Shown piece after piece: positions 19,444 through 27,907 of a stretch of 64,000 nucleotides of DNA. Every line of letters starts with the position of its first letter. Within the stretch, counting starts at the first letter, position 1. The translations under genes were made by a program, and so were the position numbers. Source of the DNA: Acidobacteriaceae bacterium KBS 89. GTDB lineage: Bacteria > Acidobacteriota > Terriglobia > Terriglobales > Acidobacteriaceae. The stretch spans positions 248,001 through 312,000 of the forward strand of contig KB906754.1 of assembly GCA_000381605.1 (NCBI GenBank), read 5' to 3'. The notes beneath the pieces were generated by a model. That model searched no databases and was not told where the DNA came from. It was given only the letters and a program-made list of their open reading frames with translations.

Positions 19444-20390
19444 TTCGCCTGAAGCTCCCGACTCTCAGCCACAACGACTAGCTGTCGAATGTGCTCTGCC
19501 GACGTGTTCAACTGTTCAATCTCAGAATCGGATAAGTCACACTCGATAATCCGTTCCACACCGTCTCGTCCAATCACGCAGGGCACACTCATCACTACGC
19601 CATCGACTCCGTACTCACCTTCGAGTAGTGTCCCTACCGGCAACACCGCCCTCTCGTCCAACGCAATCGCGCGAACGATGCGGCAGATTGCTGCGCTAAC
19701 CCCGTAGTTCGTATACCCCTTCTTGCTAAAAATGCTGTGACCAGCTTCCAGCATTCGAGCGCGCATCAGGTCCTTATCAAACGGCCCAACTCTGTTGAGA
19801 CGACAGTATGTATCGACATCCATCCCACAGACCCTGCACACACTCCATGGAATCAACGCCGTCCTGCCGTGCTCCCCGATCACATATCCGAAGACGCTCC
19901 CCGGATCAATCTCGATCTGGTCGCTGATCAATCGGACCAGGCGCATCGTATCGATCAACGTGCCACTGCCGATCAGATGGCCCTTGCGAAATCCCGTGTG
20001 ATTCAATGCCACCTGCGTCGTCACCTCCACAGGCACCGTGGCAATCAGAACAATGGCCTCCGGCGAATACCTCTCCGCTTCGACGATGATCTCGCGAACA
20101 ATCGCGCAGTTGGCCTCCAGCACATCGTCGCGCGAACCACCCGGTCTGGGATAGGTCCCCGCCGTCACTACCACAACGTCGCTGCCAGCAAGATCCGGAT
20201 AGTCCCCGACCCTGGGAGTTGAGCCATAAGCCCCGCAAAGCGCCGTCACATGGTGCAGGTCCTCAATATCACCCTCCGCCTTGGCCCGAGTCCGATTGAT
20301 CGCGACGATCTCCCGTATCTCCGGCATATTCATCAACCCGCGGACCGTCTCCGTTCCGACCGCACCCATACCAATCACGGACACTTTCAT
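19440..20390 (-). CDS. Lactate/malate dehydrogenase family protein with atypical substrate residues
   Basis: A 316-residue NAD(P)-dependent 2-hydroxyacid dehydrogenase fold. The Rossmann motif is GMGAVG; catalytic machinery is intact: R87 (LDH R109), D147, R150 (R171) and H174 (H195, in GEHG). The residue that separates lactate from malate enzymes (Gln or Arg 102) is Pro81, and the NPVD motif is VPVE, so Asn140 is lost. The acidic residue that binds the NAD ribose is replaced by N32-R33-T34, a pattern seen in NADPH enzymes such as shikimate dehydrogenase. The substrate may thus be neither lactate nor malate. The start has AAGGAG at short spacing. It overlaps the CDF gene's end by 4 bases. Confidence 0.82.
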   Translation of the reverse strand: MKVSVIGMGAVGTETVRGLMNMPEIREIVAINRTRAKAEGDIEDLHHVTALCGAYGSTPRVGDYPDLAGSDVVVVTAGTYPRPGGSRDDVLEANCAIVREIIVEAERYSPEAIVLIATVPVEVTTQVALNHTGFRKGHLIGSGTLIDTMRLVRLISDQIEIDPGSVFGYVIGEHGRTALIPWSVCRVCGMDVDTYCRLNRVGPFDKDLMRARMLEAGHSIFSKKGYTNYGVSAAICRIVRAIALDERAVLPVGTLLEGEYGVDGVVMSVPCVIGRDGVERIIECDLSDSEIEQLNTSAEHIRQLVVVAESRELQAN

Positions 20391-20462
20391 CCTTACTCCT
20401 TATTTTTCGCGCACCTCTCCTGCCCCGCAGGGTGTGTCGCTTCAACGACTATTCAACGAACG

Positions 20463-20869
20463 CTAATAAGCCAGCGGCAAATCCGGAGTTCCCGAATAGA
20501 AGACAATCAGCACGACGGGCTCCGCACCTGTGAACCCGCGATGAATACTGTCGACAGTCTCGGCGATCGCCTCCCCTTGGACGTAGTGATGTGTCGTGCC
20601 GTCCTTTTTCTCGATTGTCAGCGCTCCTGACAAGACGTATCCAGCATTCGGAAAAGGATGAGAGTGCCACTTCATTACCGTGTTGGCAGCAATCGTGATC
20701 TTCAATACCGTGATCTTCGGCTGGCCTGAGGATAGGCCTTGTAGGGCGTCCCATCCCACGACGCAGTACTCTGAAGTAGCGTCTCCATCTTAATTCCCGA
20801 GGACTGGTCCTCTGCCGACGCAGAGCACGCAAGAGCGGATAGCAACAACGCAGCAACCATTACCTTCAC
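20463..20869 (-). pseudogene. Secreted cupin-domain protein, split by a one-base frameshift
   Basis: Two reading frames on the minus strand together make one normal exported cupin of about 135 residues. Frame 1 starts at GTG 20869 (GGAGAG upstream) with signal peptide MKVMVAALLLSALACSASA and continues METLLQSTASWDGTPYKAYPQ. Frame 2 continues GQPKITVLKITIAANTVMKWHSHPFPNAGYVL, with the cupin metal motif HSHP...G, to the stop at 20463. The junction is near 20725, where one G is missing from the codon after PQ (expected CAG GGC CAG, found CAG GCC AG). The span of 407 bases is one short of a multiple of three. It may be a young pseudogene or a sequencing error. Confidence 0.75.
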
Positions 20870-21044
20870 AAATCTCTCCGTACCAGTTAGACTCCACGCG
20901 ATGGGCTGAGCATCGCAATCTCATATGTCTCTGATGATCCGACTGTGCAAAAAGTTTCGCTTCCAGAGTTCGCAAGTCAGCGACAGATGGCGTGCCGCGA
21001 TAACCTGTATGACATGAACTCGGCGCATTCGCCATGAGGAAACG

Positions 21045-22403
21045 ATGAGACGTGCTCTTCCCTCTTTAGTCCATATCCCAAAAACATCGGCCATGTTCAT
21101 TCGGCCAGACCGTCGCCGATTTCTGCTCGGTGCCGCAGCAACTGCGTTCACCATGGGACACACAAATCTTCTGACAGCTGCCCTCCCGTCCTTACCCGAT
21201 CGCACAGACGCCCCGTTGAAGATCGAGGCCGTCGAACTGATCGAACTGCACGGCCGCTACACGGAAGAAGCGGGCGTCAACAGGCAACAGCAGGTCAACC
21301 CCCTCGACATCTACGACGATCTCCGCCCCGCCCCCTACACGGACAAACCTTCCGGATCGAAGGAAGTTCTCACCACAGCGATCTACCTTCGCATCCGAAC
21401 TGCCGGCGGCATCGACGGTCTCTACGGCCCCATCGAAAAAAGTGCAGCAACCGTCGTGAACGACGAGCTTCGCCCCTTCCTCATCGGCAAGGATGGGCTC
21501 GCCGGTGAAAAACTCTGGGACCAGATGTATCGTTCCAATCGCCACTCGCGCGACGGCTTCTTCATGATGGCCATCAGCGCCGTCGACAACACCCTGTGGG
21601 ACATCCGTGGCCGTTACTTCAATGTCCCCGTCTACCGCTTGCTCGGAGGCCCGACGCGCCCGTCAGTAGAGGTGTACGCCAGCTGCCTCGGCTTCTCACT
21701 TGAGCCTGCGGCCGTCCGCACGCGTGCACTCGCACTCAAGAACGAAGGCTACCGCTACCAGAAGTGGTTTATGGGCTACGGCCCAGGCTCCGGACCCGAG
21801 GGCATGCGCAAGAACGTCGAGCTCGTCCGCATCCTGCGCGAAACCGTCGGCGACGACACCGAACTCATGTTCGACGCCTACAGCGGATGGACCCAGAACT
21901 ACGCCTTGGAGTGGGCCCATCAGGTAGAGCAATACCGGCCATATTGGATCGAAGAAGCAACGCACCCTGAAAAAATCGACAGCTTCGCCGTCATGCATCG
22001 CAGCACCACAATCCCCATCGCATCCGGCGAACACTTCTACGGACGCTGGGAGGTTGAGCGTTACCTGGAGGCCGGGGGACTCTCAGTCGTTCAGGCCGAC
22101 CCCGAATGGTGCGGAGGCATCTCCGAACTCCTTCGCATCGGCACCGTCGCCTCACTCCACGACGTTCCCGTCATCCCACACGGCCACAGCCTGCGCGCCG
22201 CCATCCACACCATCGCAAGCCAGTCGCCCATGACCTTCCCGCTGGGCGAATACCTCATCAACAAGATGCGCCACTACTACCACTTCGAAGCCAACCCGCT
22301 CGTCCCCGACAAGGCCCACATCGCATTGCCTACCGGCCCCGGCTTCAACGTCCAACTCGATCCATCAAAGATCGAATCGCAAACCACACTCAAAGCGGGT
22401 TGA
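21045..22403 (+). CDS. Tat-exported enolase-superfamily protein (mandelate racemase/sugar-acid dehydratase-like)
   Basis: A 452-residue protein of the mandelate racemase/muconate-lactonising branch of the enolase superfamily. The barrel carries metal ligands D277 (LMFDAYSGW), E303 or E304 (YWIEEATHPEK) and E329 (IASGEHFYGRWE), a general-base His H379 (IPHGHS) and K240 (YQKWF); this resembles acid-sugar dehydratases. Unusually it has a twin-arginine signal: PDRRRFLLGAAATAF at 21-35. It would then be folded in the cytoplasm and sent out by TatBC. The start at 21045 has GAGGAAAC just upstream; ATG 21093, nearer the RR motif, is possible. The substrate is unknown. Confidence 0.82.
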   Translation: MRRALPSLVHIPKTSAMFIRPDRRRFLLGAAATAFTMGHTNLLTAALPSLPDRTDAPLKIEAVELIELHGRYTEEAGVNRQQQVNPLDIYDDLRPAPYTDKPSGSKEVLTTAIYLRIRTAGGIDGLYGPIEKSAATVVNDELRPFLIGKDGLAGEKLWDQMYRSNRHSRDGFFMMAISAVDNTLWDIRGRYFNVPVYRLLGGPTRPSVEVYASCLGFSLEPAAVRTRALALKNEGYRYQKWFMGYGPGSGPEGMRKNVELVRILRETVGDDTELMFDAYSGWTQNYALEWAHQVEQYRPYWIEEATHPEKIDSFAVMHRSTTIPIASGEHFYGRWEVERYLEAGGLSVVQADPEWCGGISELLRIGTVASLHDVPVIPHGHSLRAAIHTIASQSPMTFPLGEYLINKMRHYYHFEANPLVPDKAHIALPTGPGFNVQLDPSKIESQTTLKAG

Positions 22404-22459
22404 AACCATCGCGACTCGGCATCTTGCTTTTTACCGAGCCCACTCGATGATCTGTTCAC

Positions 22460-25180
22460 CTACTCATACCGCAACGCCACCATCGGATCGACACGCGAAG
22501 CCCGCCTCGCCGGAAGATATCCAGCGACCAACCCCACTGCCAACAAAATCAAAACCGACAGCACAAGACTCGCAGCATCCGTCCCGCGCAACTCAAAGAG
22601 CATATGCGAGACCAGCCGCCCGCCGGCCAGCGCCACAGGAATCCCGATCGCAATCCCCACACCCACCAGCACGACAATCTCACGCATCACCAGCCAGCGC
22701 ACATCAGAACGTGCAGCTCCCAGAGCCATTCGAACGCCAATCTCACGCGTTCGCATGCTCACAACATACGACATCAGCCCGTAGATTCCGATACACGAAA
22801 GAAACACGGCCAGCACCCCGAAGAACGTCGAAAGCTGCGCCACCAGTCTTTGATTTGTGATCGAGCGCGCCACCTGCTCATCCAGCGTCGTCACGCGCGT
22901 AATCGGCAGATTGCGATCTACGTTGTGGATCGCCCGCTGCACCGCCGCCGAGACAGCGCTGAAATCGCCCGTGTACCGGACCTCGAAGTCCGACAGATAC
23001 TCAGTGCGCTGCGTGTACGGAATGTAGTCAAGTGTCTCAGGAGCCTCCTGCAGATCGCCGAACTTTACGTCCTTCACAATGCCGACCACTTCAATATCGT
23101 ATGGATTATCCATAGACCCGATGTGATAGTGATGGCCAATCGGATTGCCCTTCGGGAACATCGTGCGCGCCATGCGCTCGCTGATCACTCCCACCCTCTG
23201 CGAAGTCGCAGTGTCCTGCGGTCCGAACACGCGACCAGCCACCAACGGAATCTGCATCGTTGCAAAATAGCCATTGCCAATCACATTGTGCTTCACATTG
23301 ATATTAGGATCCGTGTCGAAACCAGCAACATGCACGTTGGTGTTCCAGCTTCCTTCATGGAAGGTGAACGACGAGAAGCTCGTCGCACTCACTCCATGCA
23401 GCGCGCTCACTCGCTCCTCAATCTGTTGATATAGGGCCGTTGTGCGCGGTTCATCCTCCTTGTAACCGATCGAACTCGGGTCAGTCTGCAGACGCAGCAC
23501 GTTCTCCTTGTTGAAACCCGTATCCACGTTCGCGAGATTCACCAGGCTCCTCAAAAACAATCCAGCTCCCACCAGCAGCACAAGCGACAACGTAACCTGC
23601 GAGACGACCAGCGCTTTGGCCACCGGACTCTTCGTCCCCTCCGCGTGCGATCCTCGTCCATCCTTCAGCGCGTCGGTCAGTTGCAGCTTCGTTGCACGAA
23701 GCGCCGGCATCGTGCCAAACAGCACAGCAGTCAACACCGTGACGGCAACCGTAAACATAAGCAGTCGCATATCGATCGAAACGTCGAGCGGCACTTTCCG
23801 GGGTCCGCTTGACACCATGCGAATCAAAAGACAGTTCGCTATCGAGGCCAACCCAACGCCCAGCGTACCCCCCGCAAAGGCAAGCAACATACTCTCCGTA
23901 AGCAGTTGTCTCACAATTCGCACACGTCGTGCACCCAGCGCCTGCCGAACGGCAAGCTCACGCGCCCGCGCTGTCGACCGTGCCAGCAGCAAATTCGCAA
24001 TGTTGGCACATGCAATCAAGAGCACCAGCGCAACCACCCCCATCAGCACCTTCAGCGGCTCCGAAAACTTCCCCCGCAACGATGACAACCCTATCGCCAT
24101 TGGCGTCAACGGCACGTGGGTAATCGCCAGCTTCTTCAAGTTCTTTTCCGTCAGGGGAGCGTCGGGAAAGCCGCGCAGGATCTGCTGATAAACCAGATTT
24201 ACGTTCGTCGTCGCCTGATCTCTGCTCACACCGGGCTTCAGTCGCCCCATCACATAAAGCGATTCCGAAAAATTGTCTTTATATCCCGTCCAGTTAGGCG
24301 GCACCTGCTGCATCATCGACAGCGGAATCCAGATATCGGGCGCCTCTCCTACCTTCGTTCCAAAAAACTCCGGCGGCGCGACCCCGACGATGTTGAACAT
24401 CGCATCGCCAATCTTAAGTTTCTTGTTCAACACCGAAGGATCCTTCGCCAGGCCGCGCTGCCACCAAGCGTAGCTGACCACAGCCACAGGATTTCCGCCC
24501 TCAACCTTGTCGTCTTCGTCCGTAAGCGTGCGGCCCATCACCGCATGCACACCCAGCGTCGAAAAGTACGTGCCTGAGATCAGCTGCACACTCATCGGCT
24601 CCGGCTGATCGCGTCCTTCAACCGTTCCATGAACGCCATTCAACATGCTGAAGATCGCCGCGACATCCGAGAACACTTCGTTATTGCGCTGCATCTTGCG
24701 ATAAAACGGATACGAATACAGCTCCGTAATCGGAAACCCATCGCTGATCCCGATCCAGTCTGCAGTACCCAGCAGAACAAGTTGCGACGGCTCCTTCACC
24801 GGCAGCGAACGCAACATCACCGCATCGAGCAGGCTGAAGATCGCCGTGTTCGCTCCAATCCCCAACGCCAGCGAGATCAGCGCCACCGCCGTCAACACCG
24901 GGCTGCGCAGCATTGCGCGCGCACCGTAGTGGATGTCCTGCACCAGGCTTTCAAACCACTCCCATCCCCATGTCATGTGGCTCTCTTCTTTGATCCTCGT
25001 CGCGTTGCCGAATCGTCGCTTCGCGGCCAGGCGTGCCTCGCCCGCAGACGCTCCTGCCTCCATCTGCTGTTCTTGTCGCAACTCAAGATGCAAACGCATC
25101 TCATCCTCAAGGTCCGCATCAAACTGGCGTCGACGCACCAGCATCGCGACGCGCCGTGCGAGTTCTCCGGGCCAGTTCAT
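22460..25180 (-). CDS. ADOP-family orphan ABC permease (MacB/FtsX type), copy 1
   Basis: A 906-residue membrane protein of the acidobacterial duplicated orphan permease family: MacB-like periplasmic domain plus FtsX domain, present twice, with no ATPase. The N-terminus (about 1-65, FDADLEDEMRLHLELRQEQ...) is the family-specific cytoplasmic helix pair. Helix 1 is near 80-105 (TAVALISLALGIGANTAIFS), the first FtsX block near 370-500 (ANIANLLLARSTARARELAVRQALGA) and the second at the end (MRTREIGVRMALGAARSDVRWLV). The ATG at 25180, with GAGGTGG upstream, is preferred over an earlier start that would overlap the padR gene. Coupled to the PadR gene 25 bases upstream. The transported substrate and any partner ATPase are unknown. 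Confidence 0.9.
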   Translation of the reverse strand: MNWPGELARRVAMLVRRRQFDADLEDEMRLHLELRQEQQMEAGASAGEARLAAKRRFGNATRIKEESHMTWGWEWFESLVQDIHYGARAMLRSPVLTAVALISLALGIGANTAIFSLLDAVMLRSLPVKEPSQLVLLGTADWIGISDGFPITELYSYPFYRKMQRNNEVFSDVAAIFSMLNGVHGTVEGRDQPEPMSVQLISGTYFSTLGVHAVMGRTLTDEDDKVEGGNPVAVVSYAWWQRGLAKDPSVLNKKLKIGDAMFNIVGVAPPEFFGTKVGEAPDIWIPLSMMQQVPPNWTGYKDNFSESLYVMGRLKPGVSRDQATTNVNLVYQQILRGFPDAPLTEKNLKKLAITHVPLTPMAIGLSSLRGKFSEPLKVLMGVVALVLLIACANIANLLLARSTARARELAVRQALGARRVRIVRQLLTESMLLAFAGGTLGVGLASIANCLLIRMVSSGPRKVPLDVSIDMRLLMFTVAVTVLTAVLFGTMPALRATKLQLTDALKDGRGSHAEGTKSPVAKALVVSQVTLSLVLLVGAGLFLRSLVNLANVDTGFNKENVLRLQTDPSSIGYKEDEPRTTALYQQIEERVSALHGVSATSFSSFTFHEGSWNTNVHVAGFDTDPNINVKHNVIGNGYFATMQIPLVAGRVFGPQDTATSQRVGVISERMARTMFPKGNPIGHHYHIGSMDNPYDIEVVGIVKDVKFGDLQEAPETLDYIPYTQRTEYLSDFEVRYTGDFSAVSAAVQRAIHNVDRNLPITRVTTLDEQVARSITNQRLVAQLSTFFGVLAVFLSCIGIYGLMSYVVSMRTREIGVRMALGAARSDVRWLVMREIVVLVGVGIAIGIPVALAGGRLVSHMLFELRGTDAASLVLSVLILLAVGLVAGYLPARRASRVDPMVALRYE

Positions 25181-25205
25181 AGCAGCCACCTCGTCAATAC
25201 GTACA

Positions 25206-25535
25206 TCAGGCCGTCTGAATGACACGCGCAACAGCGCCCATCACCCGTTCAAAATGCGACACCTCAACCCCGAGCTGCTTCCGGCCCGCTGCCGTCAACT
25301 TGTAATAGCGCGCACGCCGATTTCCCGCCGTTGTGCCCCACTCCGCCGTCACCCATCCCTTGATCAGCATGCGTTGCAGCGCGGGATAGAGCGACCCCTC
25401 TTCAACCTGCAGCACCTCATCCGAACTCCGCTGGATCGATTCAGCAATCTCGTAGCCATGCGATTCACCCCGCACCACCAGCGTCTTGAGAATCAGTAGA
25501 TAAAGCGTTCCGGGAGGAATCTCGTCACGATTCAA
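25206..25535 (-). CDS. PadR-family regulator paired with ADOP copy 1
   Basis: A 109-residue winged-helix regulator of the acidobacterial PadR subfamily: [30 protein letters not shown], then [23 protein letters not shown] (recognition helix region) and the basic [17 protein letters not shown] wing, with a short C-terminal dimer helix. It almost surely controls its own operon with the ADOP permease. A perfect palindrome at 25562-25584, 27 bases upstream of the start, is the probable operator. A ribosome site (GAGGTG) precedes the ATG. Confidence 0.92.
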   Translation of the reverse strand: MNRDEIPPGTLYLLILKTLVVRGESHGYEIAESIQRSSDEVLQVEEGSLYPALQRMLIKGWVTAEWGTTAGNRRARYYKLTAAGRKQLGVEVSHFERVMGAVARVIQTA

Positions 25536-25561
25536 AGCTGCACCTCAATCAAGAAAGCTGC

Positions 25562-25584
25562 CTGGCATAGTTAGACTATGCCAG
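25562..25584 (-). promoter_or_regulatory. Perfect palindrome, probable PadR operator
   Basis: Arms CTGGCATAG and CTATGCCAG (9 bp, no mismatch) around a 5-base centre, upstream of the padR gene. TAGTCT or TAACTA within it on the minus strand could be the -10 element, so bound PadR would block initiation. Confidence 0.7.
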
Positions 25585-25703
25585 TCTCGCCTCAGCAATC
25601 ATTCTTGTCAAGACCTGGATGGCCCACCTAAACGCATTCAAGAAAATTTTTCGCAGGTCATCAATCGAAGAGATCGAGCGCACGCTGTATCCTGTTCCTG
25701 TCC

Positions 25704-26540
25704 ATGAAGCTGAAGACCTCCAGCATCAACCGCTTCTTCAACATCCTCCTTGGAGCCTTGGCGATGCTCGTCGTCGCGCTCCTCTCCGCCTTCATCACCA
25801 TGCGCCTCGCCATCCACGGCCGCGAGGTCAAGGTCCCCAACCTCGCGGGCCTGACCCTCCCCGACGCCAGCAAACAGACGCGCGCGCTCGGCTTGCGCCT
25901 TACCCTCGAAAACCGCTTCTACTCCCCCAACACGCCACCCGGACACGTCCTCGCGCAATATCCCAAGCCCGGCGTCACCGTTCGCCGCCAGTGGGCCGTC
26001 CGCGTCACCGAGAGTCTCGGCGCGCAACAGGTCGCCATCCCTGACGTCATCGGTCAAAGCGAACGCACCGCTTCCATTAATATTCGGCGTCTCGGCCTCG
26101 AACTCGGTGCCGTCGCCCACGTCGCCGCACCCGGCGAACCTGGCATCGTCATCGCCCAGACACCCAGCCCCAACGCCGCCGGCGTCGACCGCCCCCGCGT
26201 CAGCCTCCTGCTCAGCGGCCCCGAAGACGCCGAGACGCCCGAAGCCTTCGTCATGCCCTCGCTCGCCGGCCTCACACTCGCTGGCGCCGCCGCCCGCGCC
26301 TCAGCGGCTGGCCTGCACATCGGCAGCGCCGAAGATCTCAATCTCCCGCCTCCACCCTCAGCCACACCCGCAGCCCCAACAGCGACCACGACCACACCAG
26401 CAAGCCCGTCCCCCGCGGCTACTCCTCCGACCGCATTCGCAGCTCAAGCCAACGCCGTTGGCATCGTCGTCGCGCAGACACCGCTGGCAGGTCACCGCGT
26501 CGTCAAAGGTGAAGCTGTCCACATCACCCTCACCAACTAG
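25704..26540 (+). CDS. Membrane-anchored PASTA-domain protein
   Basis: A 278-residue protein: short cytoplasmic N-terminus, one membrane helix (about 10-33, FFNILLGALAMLVVALLSAF) and three extracytoplasmic PASTA modules (about 40-107, 110-175 and 186-278), each with the VP.L.G.....A......G motif and a terminal G..V.Q.P..G.V. The third is interrupted by a Pro/Thr/Ala-rich insert (about 218-250). PASTA modules bind peptidoglycan or its fragments; there is no kinase domain here, so it may act as a wall sensor or anchor. A TATCCT ends 10 bases before ATG and no ribosome site is present. It converges on rsmB with a 4-base overlap. Confidence 0.85.
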   Translation: MKLKTSSINRFFNILLGALAMLVVALLSAFITMRLAIHGREVKVPNLAGLTLPDASKQTRALGLRLTLENRFYSPNTPPGHVLAQYPKPGVTVRRQWAVRVTESLGAQQVAIPDVIGQSERTASINIRRLGLELGAVAHVAAPGEPGIVIAQTPSPNAAGVDRPRVSLLLSGPEDAETPEAFVMPSLAGLTLAGAAARASAAGLHIGSAEDLNLPPPPSATPAAPTATTTTPASPSPAATPPTAFAAQANAVGIVVAQTPLAGHRVVKGEAVHITLTN

Positions 26541-27907
26541 CCCTGGTCCAGCTCCAGAACCACCGCATAAAAACCATCACACCCATGCACACCCGGCAGT
26601 GTCCTCAGCACCCCATCGCGCACCGCCGAATCCAGTTCGACGCCGCTCAGCAGTATCCCCTGCTCTCCAAGCTCCGCGAACGCCACATCAACAGGAACCA
26701 TTCTCACTGCACCCGCGCCTACAACGGCCTCCACCACCCGCTCACACTCCTCCGGCTCCAGCGAACAGGTCGAATACACCAGCCGTCCACCGGGCGCCAG
26801 TCGTTTCAGTGCCCCCTTCAAAATCGCTATCTGCCGCTCCGCCTGCCGCTCCAACTCCTCCACCTTCAACCGATGGCGAATCTCCGGATTGCCCGCCAGC
26901 GTCCCCGTTCCCGAGCAGGGCGCATCACACAAAATCAGATCGAAGCTTCCCTCCACCGCACGCGCATCCGTCGCATCTGCAACTGTCAGCTGCACCCGCT
27001 CTGCATATGCAGAGCGCCGGAGCCGGGCCTCAGTCTGCGACAGCCGCTTCACGCTCACATCGCTCGCAATAATCTCGGCACGCGCCAGCCGCCGCGCAAG
27101 AATCAAAGTCTTCCCGCCGGGCGCTGCGCAACAATCCCACACCCGTGCCGCCCCGGGCATCGCGGCCGCCGCAAGCTCAGCCACCAGCCGCGATCCATCA
27201 TCCATATGCGGCAGGTCGCCACCAGTCTCGGAGAACATCCCGCCTTCCGCCGGCTCCTGCTGGTTGGCCTCGCAGATCTTTAACGCAACATCGCGTCCAT
27301 ACTCCGTCACCCACCGTTCCACCATCCACTGCGGATGCCCCAGCCGCTCCGCAAACGCAGCAGTCGACTCATACATCCGCGCGCCCGGCCTCTGCGCCGC
27401 CGCCACCTTGCGAAGCACCGCGTTCACCATCCCCGTCGCGTGCGGCTCACCCGCCGCCCGGCACAACTCCACGCTCTCGCTCAGCGCAGCATGTGGAGGA
27501 ATTCTCTCCAGATGCACCAGTTGAAACGCACCCATCCTCAGAGCAATCGCGACAGGCTCCGCCAGCCTCTGCTCCGGCCGCTGCAGTAGCGAACGTACGC
27601 GCGCATCCAGTGCAATCTGCCAACGCAGAACCCCCATCACAAGAGCCGTCGTCAGGTTCCGATCCTCAGGCGACAACGCGTCCACCCGCGACGAATGCAG
27701 CAACTCATCGCTGTGACCTTTGCCTTCGCCTACCAGCTTCAAGATCTCAAACGCAGCCAGCCGCGCCGGCGTAATCTTCTGCAACGAGGCCTCTGCCGAA
27801 GCCGTCGGACCCGCGGATGCTGGACGCTTCTTCACCAAAACCGGTCGGCCAGCCTTTGGTCTTGCCGTCCCTGGCCCAGGTTTGTCCCTCCCAGTTTTGT
27901 CCTTCAT
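26537..27907 (-). CDS. rsmB: 16S rRNA (cytosine-967-C5)-methyltransferase, shortened linker region
   Basis: SAM-dependent rRNA methyltransferase, 456 residues. Residues 1-45 are a basic, Pro/Ala-rich extension; about 46-175 form the NusB-like RNA-binding domain; the catalytic domain has DCCAAPGGKT (259-266), the PCSGTG motif with one catalytic Cys, and YSTCSLEPEE with the other. Between HPQWMVERW (191) and the SAM motif there are about 40 fewer residues than I recall for E. coli RsmB: the substrate-side N1 subdomain is almost gone, with EPAEGGMFSETGG joined to DDGSRLVAEL. Start overlaps the fmt stop (ATGA), so fmt-rsmB is an operon. Confidence 0.88.
   Translation of the reverse strand: MKDKTGRDKPGPGTARPKAGRPVLVKKRPASAGPTASAEASLQKITPARLAAFEILKLVGEGKGHSDELLHSSRVDALSPEDRNLTTALVMGVLRWQIALDARVRSLLQRPEQRLAEPVAIALRMGAFQLVHLERIPPHAALSESVELCRAAGEPHATGMVNAVLRKVAAAQRPGARMYESTAAFAERLGHPQWMVERWVTEYGRDVALKICEANQQEPAEGGMFSETGGDLPHMDDGSRLVAELAAAAMPGAARVWDCCAAPGGKTLILARRLARAEIIASDVSVKRLSQTEARLRRSAYAERVQLTVADATDARAVEGSFDLILCDAPCSGTGTLAGNPEIRHRLKVEELERQAERQIAILKGALKRLAPGGRLVYSTCSLEPEECERVVEAVVGAGAVRMVPVDVAFAELGEQGILLSGVELDSAVRDGVLRTLPGVHGCDGFYAVVLELDQG

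Noticed and set aside
24629..25222. Long plus-strand frame within the ADOP copy 1 gene
   Set aside because: Arg/His/Gln-rich antisense translation with no fold or ribosome site.
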